Below, piece after piece: positions 24,271 through 33,976 of a stretch of 63,879 bases of DNA. The notes under the pieces were generated by a model, which saw only the letters and a program-made list of their open reading frames with translations, ran no database searches and had not been told where the DNA came from. The stretch comes from Microcaldota archaeon (GTDB taxonomy: Archaea > Micrarchaeota > Micrarchaeia > Micrarchaeales > Micrarchaeaceae): NCBI GenBank assembly GCA_021791775.1, contig JAJYVY010000001.1:1-63879 (forward strand), written 5' to 3'. The position numbers and the translations under genes are program-made. The first letter of the stretch is position 1. Every line of letters begins with the position of its first letter.

Positions 24271-25824
24271 TCAGTGCAGCAGCCCTATGAAGAGCCACGG
24301 CACAGCATTCAATATCAGTCCTGCTATTACGAGCCCTATCACGAACCTTATCGCGAATCTGCTGTTTATGTTTGTCTTATATATTCTCCACCCGTCAAAT
24401 CCAGGTATGGGAAGCAGGTTGACTATTCCTACAAGGAAGTTAAGCAGGAATGACAGCGATACAAAAGTGTAGATGAAGTACATGCCTTTGGCATAAGGGG
24501 TTGTGGCTAAGGCTTCTTTTTGATATGCAATTATGCCTATGTATCCTCTTGATGATCCATTCACAGATACAGCTGCAATGCTGTAATTTGCCACCTTTCT
24601 TGTTACGCATCCCTGTGTGGCGCAGCTTCCTGGGCTGACGATCACCCTAACTATACTGCCCGGCATGTCGTTTGCGCCGGCAAGCTCCAGGTCGGTTATG
24701 TTTGAGATGGCATGTCCGTTCCATGAAAGAATCTGCTCTCCAGCGGCGAGTATTCCGTTTGCTGGTGTGTTAGGCTGCACAGCCTGTATGAATACGCCGT
24801 TATTTTGATAGAGGTTCGGCACAACAAAATACAGCATCGCTATGGTTATGACAAAAAACACAATTGTCGCAATGAAGTTCGCGGAGATGCCGGCTGCGGA
24901 TATGTTGTTCTGCCACCGTTTGCTTAGCCGGGCTATCTCCTTCTCTTCCGGCTCCACAAATGCTCCCACAGGCACTACTCCAAATATCAGAAGCCCTATC
25001 GACTTTATCTTTGCCTTTGCCATCCTTGCTAGCACTCCGTGAGAAAATTCATGGATTATCAATATCACTATTAGGGCGGCTATGCCTGCTATGAAAGGTA
25101 TGTCAACTCCTGGGATGATCGGCGCGACTCCCGGTATCTGGCTCGTGAGCAGGGCAGTCTGGGGGGCCCCAACGTATGCGGTAACGAGGTAAAGAAGGCT
25201 GCTAGAGAGGACGTTTGCTGCGTTGAGGAGCAGTGCAGCTATGAGAAAGCCAGAAAAGCCAAATACCAGCGTAAGGAGATAAATCACATCCCCAGTAATA
25301 GACAGGTTTGAGAGCGGCGCGGTAGTGCAGGCGCTTGCCGCCAAAGAAGAGTAAGACTGGAATCCGGGCAGGCTGATGAATTGAAGGGGGAGGCCTGTGC
25401 ACGGCATTATGAAGTAAATGAATGCGCCCAGAGACAGCAAACCTATTATGAAGACCCGTTTGTCCAGCTTGTCCTTGAGAAGGAAATAAGAAAAGATTCC
25501 AAACCCCAAAACGATGCCCCATGTGGGCATGTTCTCCCAGAACCATCTTGACTTTTTCGAGATTGAGTCTATAACAGAGATGCCTTTTGTGCCTCCTATC
25601 ATGTAGAATCCATATCCGCCATGTAGCGCTCGGAGCTTTTGGATGGCCATGCCGGATATGATAAGCGTTATGATTGCTATTAGCACTTGATTTATCAGCC
25701 CAAGGAATGAAGCAAAATAGCAGAAGGCGATTATGGCGAATTCCAGTACGAATATGCCGATTGTTATTGCGTTCTTCTGAAGCGGGGTGAACCTGCTTCC
25801 CTTTTGGCTTGTTGCATTGCTCAT
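24271..25824 (-). CDS. M50 site-2-type membrane metalloprotease with PDZ-like insert
   Basis: 517 residues with several transmembrane helices. Zinc motif IIHEFSHGVLARM (first His at residue 258) and the second site NLLPIPGFDGWRI (Asp ligand) define a site-2 protease. Between them lies a PDZ-like stretch (VQPNTPANGILAAGEQILSW). Such enzymes cleave transmembrane substrates, often membrane-bound regulators. Convergent with nrdJ, 2 bp apart. A second M50 gene is at 51081. Confidence 0.9.
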   Translation of the reverse strand: MSNATSQKGSRFTPLQKNAITIGIFVLEFAIIAFCYFASFLGLINQVLIAIITLIISGMAIQKLRALHGGYGFYMIGGTKGISVIDSISKKSRWFWENMPTWGIVLGFGIFSYFLLKDKLDKRVFIIGLLSLGAFIYFIMPCTGLPLQFISLPGFQSYSSLAASACTTAPLSNLSITGDVIYLLTLVFGFSGFLIAALLLNAANVLSSSLLYLVTAYVGAPQTALLTSQIPGVAPIIPGVDIPFIAGIAALIVILIIHEFSHGVLARMAKAKIKSIGLLIFGVVPVGAFVEPEEKEIARLSKRWQNNISAAGISANFIATIVFFVITIAMLYFVVPNLYQNNGVFIQAVQPNTPANGILAAGEQILSWNGHAISNITDLELAGANDMPGSIVRVIVSPGSCATQGCVTRKVANYSIAAVSVNGSSRGYIGIIAYQKEALATTPYAKGMYFIYTFVSLSFLLNFLVGIVNLLPIPGFDGWRIYKTNINSRFAIRFVIGLVIAGLILNAVPWLFIGLLH

Positions 25825-25906
25825 TATAAGTATTACTACTTATAACGTTTTATTACTTCTTTTTAGCAAGGGTTTTAAAGCCTAGTTTAGAATATGTTTG
25901 GATCTT

Positions 25907-26362
25907 GTGGCAGAAGAATGCGAACTGTGCGGAAGGCGCATGAACGAGATATATGTGGTTTCCGTAGAGGGCGCAGATCTCAGAGTCTGCTCCTCCTGCG
26001 CCGCCGGAAAGAAACTGATCTACAAAGAGATAGAGGAAACCAGAACCCCCAAAGTAGGGGATAAAACAAGGAAAAGCGGGGATGCTGAGAAGGAGCTTAT
26101 CGAAGGATATGGAAAGGCGATGCATCTCGCAAGAGACAGGATGCAGATTCCGCTGAAAGTACTGGCAGAAATGATAAATGAGAAGGAGAGCCATCTCTTG
26201 AAGGTAGAGGAGGAGAAAACCAGGCCCTCAGTAGAGCTTACAAAAAAGATAGAGAAGGCACTCAACATAAAGCTGACGGCCCAGAAAAGCGAGGATGGGC
26301 ACAGAGGCGGATTTGGGAGGGCGGAGGGTGGAGCGACCATCGGAGATTTCATGAGTGGATAA
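25907..26362 (+). CDS. Transcription factor MBF1-like
   Basis: About 151 residues: an N-terminal zinc ribbon (CELCGRRM...CSSCAAG), a linker, and a helix-turn-helix of the Cro type (GYGKAMHLARDRMQIPLKVL, EMINEKESHLLKVEEEKTRP, LTKKIEKALNIKL), the archaeal MBF1 layout. The frame opens at TTG 25898, but a TATA-like GGTTTTAAAG at 25871-25880 favours GTG 25907, which also puts the zinc ribbon at the N-terminus as in relatives. Confidence 0.88.
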   Translation: MAEECELCGRRMNEIYVVSVEGADLRVCSSCAAGKKLIYKEIEETRTPKVGDKTRKSGDAEKELIEGYGKAMHLARDRMQIPLKVLAEMINEKESHLLKVEEEKTRPSVELTKKIEKALNIKLTAQKSEDGHRGGFGRAEGGATIGDFMSG

Positions 26363-26469
26363 CCCTTCAGATTGTGGGATTTGCGCTTGCTGTTGCGGGA
26401 GAGGCGCTAATGACCATAGCATAGCACGTGGGGTTTTAAACCTTAAATTGCATTTATCTTTGGGGGAGT

Positions 26470-27510
26470 ATGTCAGTAGATTTGGCAAAGCTTGTGTCGC
26501 GGACTAAAATTTCTCTTGAAGAGCTGAATGGCAAAACAATAGCTATAGACGCCTTCAACGTCCTCTACCAATTCCTAACAATAATAAGAGGGCCGGACGG
26601 CACTCAGCTCAAGGATTTCAAGGGCAACGTCACAAGCCACCTTTCCGGCTTGTTCTATAGAACCATCGAACTCGTGGATAACGGCATACGACCCGTGTAT
26701 GTCTTCGATGGCATACCATCCAAGCTGAAGCAGAAGACTATCGAAGCGAGGATGAACAGGAGAGAAAAGGCGTATCAGGCATGGCAGAAGGCGAAGGAGG
26801 CCGGCGAGATGGAGGAGGCCAGAAAGTACGCACAGCAGAGTACCAGAATAAACGAGTATATAATAGAAAGTTCGAAGGAGCTTCTCAACTACATGGGAAT
26901 TGCACACATGACTGCGCCTGGAGAAGGCGAAGCGCAGGCATGCGACATGTGCAAGAAAGGCCTAGTATACGCTGCGGCAAGCCAGGACTACGACACGCTG
27001 TTGTTCGCCTCGCCAAGAATTATAAGGAATCTTACCATAAGCGGCAGGCGAAAACTGCCCAAGAAGAATGTCTATATAGAGATAGAGCCTGAAATGGTAG
27101 ACCTAAAAGACACGCTTAAGAGCATCGGGGTGACACAGAAGCAACTGATCTGGGTGGGAATATTGCTCGGCACGGATTTCAATGAGGGAATACGGGGGGT
27201 TGGGCCTGTGACAGCAGTGAAGATAGCGAAATCCGCAAAATCGATTGCCGATGTGGAGAGGTACGTCAAGGAGAAATACAACATGGAGTTCGAGATAGAT
27301 ATACGCGAAGTGGAAGATCTGTTCATGAACCCTGAGGTTAATGATATCGATGCAAAAGAGTTTGAGAGGGTGCTGTCGGCTCTTCCGGACAAGAGAAAAA
27401 TTATTGAGTTCATGTGCAACGAACATGACTTTTCTACAGAACGTATTGAGAAGTTTGCCGAGAAGCTGTGGGAAAAGAGGGCCTCGGTGAGGCAGCATCG
27501 GCTTTTTTGA
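26470..27510 (+). CDS. fen: Flap endonuclease 1
   Basis: 346 residues. N-terminal domain with TIAIDAFNVLYQFLT and VYVFDGIPSKLKQKTIEARM; internal domain with APGEGEAQACDMCKKG, AASQDYDTLLF and GILLGTDFNEGIRGVGPVTA carry the metal-binding acids and the H3TH. It cleaves 5' flaps during Okazaki fragment maturation and repair. The end (VRQHRLF) is a poor match to a PCNA-interaction motif. Convergent with DP2, 16 bp apart. Confidence 0.96.
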   Translation: MSVDLAKLVSRTKISLEELNGKTIAIDAFNVLYQFLTIIRGPDGTQLKDFKGNVTSHLSGLFYRTIELVDNGIRPVYVFDGIPSKLKQKTIEARMNRREKAYQAWQKAKEAGEMEEARKYAQQSTRINEYIIESSKELLNYMGIAHMTAPGEGEAQACDMCKKGLVYAAASQDYDTLLFASPRIIRNLTISGRRKLPKKNVYIEIEPEMVDLKDTLKSIGVTQKQLIWVGILLGTDFNEGIRGVGPVTAVKIAKSAKSIADVERYVKEKYNMEFEIDIREVEDLFMNPEVNDIDAKEFERVLSALPDKRKIIEFMCNEHDFSTERIEKFAEKLWEKRASVRQHRLF

Positions 27511-27526
27511 GCGAGGATTTGCCTAA

Positions 27527-30500
27527 TCACATAAACTTCGACAGGTTGAATTGTTTTGTCTTTGATCCGGACTCTATTGTGCCGCCGAACACCGCCTCTA
27601 TTTCCTTTTTGATCAAGTAGATCCTCTGCTTTGTGTATGGTTCCAATTCGTACCTATCTGCCAGATCCGTGGCCATCTTGAGGTACTTTTCTATACCCCC
27701 TCTGGATATCGTGAGTATTATCTTGCCGCCGCATCGAGTGCACTTACCCCCTAATGGCACCCTCCTGTATTTCGCATTGCATGCAACGCACCTGAATCCC
27801 TGCTGCGAAAATGAGTGCAAATTGCCCATCAGGTCCCTCAGGAAATGGCCAGATATGAGCCTTCTTGCGGTGTCCCTTCTGTCTATGCTACAGAGCTTGT
27901 CCATCAGGCTGAACTGCATCTCTATCTTCTCGTCCATTGTCTTCAACTTTATATACACGCTTTTATTTGGCGCGTCCGTCATGGCATTGATGCTACTCTG
28001 GTGCGTGAACATCAGGTTATCGTATATGGTGCTTTTGTTCAATCTGCTATCGACTGTCTCTACTGTAATTTCTGAGGGGTTGGCCTGCGCCATGGCTTTA
28101 TCGTAGAAGTCGACTCCATATTCGCTGACTACCTCCATCTGCCATGCCTCATCGTCCACCTCTTCAGGTAAAACGTTCTCTGTCAGGATGAGAGGCGCAT
28201 CCATGGTACCGCCTATCATGTTTGGCAGGTATTTCCTTGAGAAGTTTATCAGCGCATCTAGAAGCAGCATTGTTGTGTCCTCATCTCCATCGCAATTCCT
28301 TCTTCTTGCCGCTATTGTGTAGGGGTGAGCCAGTCCCACATTTGCATCGGTAAATCCGATTATCCTTCCGAGCGCCCCTGCCGACGTGTGCGGCGACAAC
28401 GTTATAACGAATTGGCCAATCAGGTCGTCTATGCTTGATGCGTTGTAGAACGTATCAATACCGTAGTGCCTTGATAGAAGCGCATCTACGAACTTCGATA
28501 CTTTGAGAAGATACTCTGCGCCTCTTCTGTTTATTATAAGGTCCTGGTGTTTAAGCTCTACAAGCTGGTCGGCTCTCTCCAGTTTCTCTCCAAGAGCGTC
28601 TTTGTCGTACCCCAGCTGCATTAACCGGTCTGTCCCTACTGAGATTTCCTTTGGATAGAAGTGCGTTATGGGTGCATCGGTTGCATCGAACCTGGTAGTG
28701 CCATCCTTGAAAGCGTATATGTTGAACGCGCTTCTGAGTATGCACTTCTCTATTGGCTCTGCTATCTTTTCTTTGCTAGTCAGCCCCTTTACGCCCTTGA
28801 CCAACTTTGGCATAACAACCCCCAATCTTGCGGCAGAGGATTCGATGTACTTGACTATGTCTACGCCCCTTACCCTGCTTGCTACAGAATTCCCCCCGCA
28901 GAATGTACATTTATCCCCTTTTGTCTTCCTGCCACAATTCGAGCACATGGTTTCCACCTGCGCTCTTGCAGAATGCGTATAGCAATATATGCTGTCGAGC
29001 TGCTCTCCTCCTTTTGTGCACCTATAATTGGCAATGTCCATTTCAATTGTAGGCTTACCAAACTGCTTCTTGGCTATGAAGTATGCTTTCATTATGTTGC
29101 GTTCCTTCCCTCCGGCATTTCCAATCGGGAACATACCGTTCGGCGCGGGTTTCATCATCCTCTCGCGCGCCTTTTCTGGCCTTCCTATCCTGGCTCCAAT
29201 TCTGGAAGATCTTCTCATGATTTTGAACGGCGCAGTAGAATTCAATACTGCAAACATGTCTTCTCCGGTATATCTTGAAAGAGCAGATTCGTTTATGTTC
29301 AGCTGCTCCTTCTCTATGAACCCGAGGCTTGCAACTAGGCTCTGCGCCCAATCTGACTTTATTCTTAGTTCTCCATTGTCGTGATGCGGTATGCACAACG
29401 TCTCTATTATCGGCCTGACTATCTGCGCCGTTTTTTCATCAAAAATTATCTCCTCGATATCGAATACGTTGTTGCCCTTCGTCTTTATCTGTGCTCCTAT
29501 CATGCTTTTTGCAAGTGTTCCGAGCTCTTGCACGCTGATATCCTGATACTCGTATAGATACTTGGGATGCAACGGAACTCCGTACTGCATCGATATCCTG
29601 TAAGCTGCTTCGAAACTGCCTATCTCGGTTATCTGGCTTGCGTAGCCGTTCCTGGCGAGCTGTGCAGACCAGAGCTCTACCACATAGCTCGGCTGCACCA
29701 TGGGAGTGCTGGTCTTCTTGAAATCTCCGTACGACACTAGCATGTCTCCGACGCTGATTATCTTTGCGACTTTATCCTTCATGCGCCTTGCTTGCTCTGC
29801 GGTATCGATTCTCAACGCTTCTCCGCTGGTAAGCTTCACAAATGGACCCTCTATGGAATCTACAGGCATCGCTATGCTTCCTTTTCCTGGCTTCTCTATC
29901 TTTACTTGCGTGCCTATTGCTATGAAATCGTCAAGCAGTATCATTGTAGCGGGACTGAACCCCTTTGCCGCTATGCCAGTCAATCTCGATCTTCCGTATC
30001 TTAGACGGAAGGCACCTGGGTGGTCCGGATATGCGATGACCGGCCGGCCGCCGATGAGTTCTTTTAGAAATGCGGGGTCGTGGCTCTCTTCTGCTGATAT
30101 CAGAAACGATGCTTTATTCACTTTTATTATTTCGTTTAGCCAGCTCCAGTCAAGCCCAGCATGCTTTGCATATTTCAGCACGCTTTTTGCTTTTTGCGCT
30201 ATCCCCTCACAAACCACCAGGGCGACCCCGCCTCTTACCCTGTTTGTCATTATAATCTCTGCACCTTTTTTGTCTATCTTCCTTATATCTCTGTGCACGC
30301 TGACCTCTATCTCCTCTGTAGGCACTCCATCTATGCATATCGGGCTGTTTTCCAGTATTACTCTGATGTCATGCTCACTGGGCAGGTATTGAAGGTGTTT
30401 GCCGCTTCTGGTATGGTATAGCATTATCTCCTCTATGCCCCTTTCCACTTCCGTTTTTTGAGGCTTATATTGGTCTAGGCCTAGAAGTTTTCTTGCGTAG

Positions 30501-30967
30501 TCGCCAAGCGCAACAGAGAGCGCCTCGCACGTTCCGCCTGCTGCCCTAATCGGCCCCGCATAGACTATTGAAAGATATTCTGTGCCGTCCGGATTCTTGT
30601 ATATTTCTACACCTGGCAGCCCTTCCGTTGGGGCTACCAATATGCCCTCTGTGAGTATTGATAGCCCGACTTTGACAGCGAGAGTTATCCTCGCCTTTGT
30701 ATCCATTTCGAACTTGCTGCTTGTGCAGATCTCGTTGACTATGCTGAACGCCAGTTCCTGCCTGGATTTTCCGTCCATTTTTTTCCTTATAAGATCTGCC
30801 ATCCCCTCCACGCCTATTATTCCCTCAACTCTTGATGGCAGGTCGGGGGCGGGCTTTATTTCGACGAATTCTGTCGGGTCCATACCTTTTGCTCTTGCCG
30901 CTTCTGCGACCTTGTACGCTTTCGCTGCCCCATCTCTTAAATGCTTGAAATACTCTTCTATGTTCAT
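27527..30967 (-). CDS. polC: DNA polymerase D large subunit DP2
   Basis: 1146 residues, normal for catalytic PolD DP2. The active-site acids lie in RRRNCDGDEDTTMLLLDALI. Two zinc ribbons are visible (CSNCGRKTKGDKCTFCGG and CVACNAKYRRVPLGGKCTRC). The C-terminus KQFNLSKFM is a good PCNA-interacting motif. No intein, although DP2 is a frequent intein host. It is the replicative polymerase of most non-crenarchaeal archaea. The ATG overlaps the last base of the DP1 TAA, so the subunits are translationally coupled. Confidence 0.96.
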   Translation of the reverse strand: MNIEEYFKHLRDGAAKAYKVAEAARAKGMDPTEFVEIKPAPDLPSRVEGIIGVEGMADLIRKKMDGKSRQELAFSIVNEICTSSKFEMDTKARITLAVKVGLSILTEGILVAPTEGLPGVEIYKNPDGTEYLSIVYAGPIRAAGGTCEALSVALGDYARKLLGLDQYKPQKTEVERGIEEIMLYHTRSGKHLQYLPSEHDIRVILENSPICIDGVPTEEIEVSVHRDIRKIDKKGAEIIMTNRVRGGVALVVCEGIAQKAKSVLKYAKHAGLDWSWLNEIIKVNKASFLISAEESHDPAFLKELIGGRPVIAYPDHPGAFRLRYGRSRLTGIAAKGFSPATMILLDDFIAIGTQVKIEKPGKGSIAMPVDSIEGPFVKLTSGEALRIDTAEQARRMKDKVAKIISVGDMLVSYGDFKKTSTPMVQPSYVVELWSAQLARNGYASQITEIGSFEAAYRISMQYGVPLHPKYLYEYQDISVQELGTLAKSMIGAQIKTKGNNVFDIEEIIFDEKTAQIVRPIIETLCIPHHDNGELRIKSDWAQSLVASLGFIEKEQLNINESALSRYTGEDMFAVLNSTAPFKIMRRSSRIGARIGRPEKARERMMKPAPNGMFPIGNAGGKERNIMKAYFIAKKQFGKPTIEMDIANYRCTKGGEQLDSIYCYTHSARAQVETMCSNCGRKTKGDKCTFCGGNSVASRVRGVDIVKYIESSAARLGVVMPKLVKGVKGLTSKEKIAEPIEKCILRSAFNIYAFKDGTTRFDATDAPITHFYPKEISVGTDRLMQLGYDKDALGEKLERADQLVELKHQDLIINRRGAEYLLKVSKFVDALLSRHYGIDTFYNASSIDDLIGQFVITLSPHTSAGALGRIIGFTDANVGLAHPYTIAARRRNCDGDEDTTMLLLDALINFSRKYLPNMIGGTMDAPLILTENVLPEEVDDEAWQMEVVSEYGVDFYDKAMAQANPSEITVETVDSRLNKSTIYDNLMFTHQSSINAMTDAPNKSVYIKLKTMDEKIEMQFSLMDKLCSIDRRDTARRLISGHFLRDLMGNLHSFSQQGFRCVACNAKYRRVPLGGKCTRCGGKIILTISRGGIEKYLKMATDLADRYELEPYTKQRIYLIKKEIEAVFGGTIESGSKTKQFNLSKFM

Positions 30968-32478
30968 TACATTCCCGTATCAAAATTTATCGTGCTGAAA
31001 TTGCCAGTCTTCGGTTCGTACACTGGAAGCCTGCATGGCGTGGGATTGTGCCCCATCCTCTGCTGCAGCTTCGTCATTCCCTGCCATGTACCGCTGTTGA
31101 CTATCTTGACCCCATGGTATTCGGCTATGGCATTCTTGTGTATGTGCCCCATATGCAACACATCTGGTATTTTGTCTATAACGAGCTGGTCCGTTTTGCT
31201 AGGGACGATGACGTTGCCCCCATAGATGGGTGACAGGTGCCTTCTTTTGAGCAATTCTATCATCGCCTTCTCTGGAGACGAATAGTTTGTGCCTGGTACT
31301 GCCCTTATTATTGAATCAAGAGAGGTACCATGGTATGCCAGTACTTCTACCCCGTGGACAGTTATATAGCACGGATTAGACACTATGTGCAGGTTGTCTA
31401 TTTTGAAGTCTTTTGACAGCTCTTCGCCTATGGGCTGCTGTGGTTCTGCGCGGCCTACAGCATCGTGATTGCCTGGCATCATGAATATGTCTATGTAATC
31501 TGGGATCAGCTCCATGAAACTGAATAGTTGCCTGTACTGAAGGTATATGTCCGGTATGGCAAGCTCGTACTCTTGATCCGGGTATACCCCAACACCGTCG
31601 GCCACGTCGCCGGCTATAATAATATACTTTATCTTACCTGCGAGGTCGTCGGACTTTCCTTGCGCTTCCCCGTTTAGCCATTTTAACATTTTTGAAAAGT
31701 TCTTTTCCATGAACTGTTTGCTCCCTACGTGTATGTCGGACATGAACGCTATCGCTATATCATCTTCTATGGTCTTTGGCTCTTTTATTGGAACATCAGG
31801 CCAGATTATCTCGTTTGCTATTAGTAGCCTGCCTACGAGTTTGCCCTTTATGGCGACGACATCATCTTCTACCAGCCTTTTTGCCGTTTCAAAAAGTTCC
31901 TGTGAAGTCTTTGAAGTTCCATTGGAGACTACAACGATCAGCTCGCCAGTTTCGTCTTCTAAAACGATTTTCAGGTTGCCTGCTTTGGAATTGCTTTTTG
32001 TGGAGACCATCCCCACTACGGCCACCTCCCTTCCACTTGTATACGACCTGGTGGAGTCTATGCTTGGTAGCAAGAAGAGGTTGACTCTTCTTCCGACCAC
32101 CGCCTCTCTCAATCTATCGAACCTATTCCTGAAATAGTCCACAAAGTCGTTGGCAGTGCCGCCAGTCGTTTCTATACCTCTTTGGTTGATATGATAATCA
32201 GAATCTATGTCTGCCGCAGCTGCTGAAAATCCGCTCTGCCTCAGCACTTCTACTGGCCGTGGGCTTTTCTCCAATTTTGTCTCTTCGGCTATTGCGAGTA
32301 TCTGTTCCTTGTTTGCAATGCTGATTCCAGCATCATTCTTATGAAGCTCCACTAGTTCTGTTACCAACGTATTTAGGTCAAGCCCTTTTAGTACAGAAGC
32401 ATCAACATCTGCTGCCAATAGTATTCTTGCCTGCGATAATGCAGTTGAAAGTTCTTTTACGGGGTCTTTTTCTGGCAT
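30967..32478 (-). CDS. polB: DNA polymerase D small subunit DP1 (3'-5' exonuclease)
   Basis: 503 residues. An N-terminal helical region, an OB fold (EVAVVGMVSTKSNSKAGNLK, ETGELIVVVSNG) and a calcineurin-like phosphoesterase with MSDIHVGSKQF, IAGDVADGVG, MPGNHDAVGR, YHGTSLDSII and GHIHKN, all with intact metal ligands, so proofreading should be active. Order is UPF0147-DP1-DP2 with 9-bp and minus-1-bp junctions, one operon. Confidence 0.96.
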   Translation of the reverse strand: MPEKDPVKELSTALSQARILLAADVDASVLKGLDLNTLVTELVELHKNDAGISIANKEQILAIAEETKLEKSPRPVEVLRQSGFSAAAADIDSDYHINQRGIETTGGTANDFVDYFRNRFDRLREAVVGRRVNLFLLPSIDSTRSYTSGREVAVVGMVSTKSNSKAGNLKIVLEDETGELIVVVSNGTSKTSQELFETAKRLVEDDVVAIKGKLVGRLLIANEIIWPDVPIKEPKTIEDDIAIAFMSDIHVGSKQFMEKNFSKMLKWLNGEAQGKSDDLAGKIKYIIIAGDVADGVGVYPDQEYELAIPDIYLQYRQLFSFMELIPDYIDIFMMPGNHDAVGRAEPQQPIGEELSKDFKIDNLHIVSNPCYITVHGVEVLAYHGTSLDSIIRAVPGTNYSSPEKAMIELLKRRHLSPIYGGNVIVPSKTDQLVIDKIPDVLHMGHIHKNAIAEYHGVKIVNSGTWQGMTKLQQRMGHNPTPCRLPVYEPKTGNFSTINFDTGM

Positions 32479-32487
32479 GTCTCCATT

Positions 32488-32754
32488 TCAGTCCTTTATG
32501 GCTTCGAGCATGCTGAGAATGCTCCACAGCGCTGTCCTTGCCTGCGGAGGCAGGTTTATGTCATTGCTGACTCCGTCGATGTTGTATATCGCGTTTGACA
32601 CCCTCACTGTGCGGTCACCACTCACGTTGAGCTGTGCTTTGGCTGTGGACACTGCGCTCCTGACATTTTTTGGCACGGTGGTATCATTGATTAGCATGTC
32701 CATTTTTGCTGTTATCTGAGAAATCGTTTCTTCTACCTCATTTTCATCTGCCAT
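32488..32754 (-). CDS. UPF0147 family protein
   Basis: 88 residues from ATG 32754 (MADENEVEETISQITAKMD), preceded by GGTGATATA. PPQARTALWSILSMLEAIKD at the end and VPKNVRSAVSTAKAQL in the middle match UPF0147, small helical archaeal proteins of unknown function. It heads the DP1/DP2 operon, 9 bp upstream of DP1, which hints at a link to replication. Confidence 0.88.
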   Translation of the reverse strand: MADENEVEETISQITAKMDMLINDTTVPKNVRSAVSTAKAQLNVSGDRTVRVSNAIYNIDGVSNDINLPPQARTALWSILSMLEAIKD

Positions 32755-32800
32755 TATATCACCCGCGCTTACAAATAGCAATTATGATTGTCAAAAAATA

Positions 32801-32812
32801 TATTTATAGGTA
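32801..32812 (-). promoter_or_regulatory. TATA box for UPF0147-DP1-DP2
   Basis: On the minus strand CCTATAAATATA ends about 45 nt upstream of ATG 32754, leaving a leader of roughly 20-25 nt. Confidence 0.6.
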
Positions 32813-32827
32813 TCTGATTACAAGAAG

Positions 32828-33010
32828 CTAAAATAATGGTACAGGTTTGCTGCTGGATTTTTCTACAGAACTAGAATCGTATAGAAATGCCTGCCATTCG
32901 AACCCTTGCGCCGCTCTGGTATTTATCAGTTTTGTCCATTTATCCGCAACGCTGAAATCCAGTACGGCGGCACCGCCTATATCAAAATAAACAAATGCGG
33001 TTTGGGGCAT
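32828..33010 (-). pseudogene. N-terminal remnant of a HAD-like hydrolase
   Basis: A 60-residue frame starting MPQTAFVYFDIGGAAVLDFS, then VADKW, resembles the first strand and motif I region (FDIGGV-type) of HAD hydrolases, which are normally about 200 residues. The match fades after about residue 27 and the frame stops, with only 46 bp left before the promoter of the next operon. It follows the CCC1 gene by 13 bp. I read it as a decayed gene, possibly still translated. Confidence 0.5.
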
Positions 33011-33023
33011 GATGATGGGTCTT

Positions 33024-33965
33024 TCATATAGATACGTGATAGGCGCCCCTTATGTACGCACCGAGCATTATTGTGATTGCTGCCACGCCCAAGGATAGTA
33101 CAAGCGTCTTGAGTATGCCCTTGATTACGCTCTTGTCGCTTACTAGCGATATGGTCGCAGAGGTGAATGTGAGCACCGCTGCAGTGACTATTATTGCTAT
33201 GATTATGCCAATATAACCGGATATCCCAAAGATGAAGGGCGACAGGGGAAACAGCGTCCCTATGAAATAGAATATGCCTACATAAAGCCCAGACGACAAT
33301 GCAGATGCTCTTTTACTGCTATTTCCAGCTCTATCCCCGATCTTCTTCTGATAGTCTGTCGAGAGGTAGGCCCCAACTCCCATAGATAATGTACCGGCTA
33401 TTGCAACTATGAACCCAGCTATAAAGACTATCGAGGGGGTCTCTATTGCTGCTGCGAGGCCTACAACCACGGCAAGTAGCTCCACCAGGCCGTCGTTCAT
33501 TCCAAACATTATGTCTCTGACATTCTTGAAGAACCTGTCAAAGTTGATTATCCTGGTTTCCAGATAATCTTCATCCTCTTCTTCACTCTTTCTCACTTTC
33601 TCTATGTCTCTTTCCTCTCTTTTTGATGCCTTGTGCCTTTTTAGCTCTGAGGTGAGCGCATTGTGCAGGTTCCCTTCTGTGTGCTCTATGATTTTGATTG
33701 TGAATGCGAGACCGAGGATGTGCCTCAATGCCAATATCATAGCTGTTTTTATTTTTATTTGCTGCCGAATATGCTCTTCCGAGATAGGCTCGTTCAGAGC
33801 ATCTCTCCAGAGATTGCCATGCTTTTTCTCCAACACGGCGAGGTCTGCCATTATTTTCTTTATTTCTGGGGATCTTTCAGATTTAGATAGACTCGAATAT
33901 ACGCTCTCGTGCAGTCTCTCTTCTAGGTAGAGTTTCTTCATTATCGTTTTTTTCCCAGCGACCAC
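33024..33965 (-). CDS. VIT1/CCC1-type iron/manganese transporter with ferritin-like N-terminal domain
   Basis: 313 residues. The N-terminal ~150 residues form a helical ferritin/rubrerythrin-like domain with KLYLEERLHESVYSSLSKSE, LAVLEKKHGNLWRDAL and IIEHTEGN metal-binding Glu/His. The C-terminal membrane part, FGMNDGLVELLAVVVGLAAA, then GTLSMGVGAYLSTDYQ, is the CCC1/VIT1 transporter core with about five helices. Such fusions move Fe2+ or Mn2+ across the membrane. Probably cotranscribed with polX 11 bp upstream. An inner ATG at 33941 (MKKLYLEERL) is an alternative start. Confidence 0.9.
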   Translation of the reverse strand: MVAGKKTIMKKLYLEERLHESVYSSLSKSERSPEIKKIMADLAVLEKKHGNLWRDALNEPISEEHIRQQIKIKTAMILALRHILGLAFTIKIIEHTEGNLHNALTSELKRHKASKREERDIEKVRKSEEEDEDYLETRIINFDRFFKNVRDIMFGMNDGLVELLAVVVGLAAAIETPSIVFIAGFIVAIAGTLSMGVGAYLSTDYQKKIGDRAGNSSKRASALSSGLYVGIFYFIGTLFPLSPFIFGISGYIGIIIAIIVTAAVLTFTSATISLVSDKSVIKGILKTLVLSLGVAAITIMLGAYIRGAYHVSI

Positions 33966-33976
33966 TGCAGCACCAG

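Noticed and set aside
29700..30392. A 230-codon plus-strand frame opposite DP2
   Set aside because: It is antisense to a conserved catalytic gene and shows no recognisable domain.
32880..32930. GGGTTCGAATGG on the minus strand resembling a tRNA T-arm
   Set aside because: It lies within the HAD-remnant frame (codons QGFEWQ) and no acceptor, D or anticodon stems surround it.
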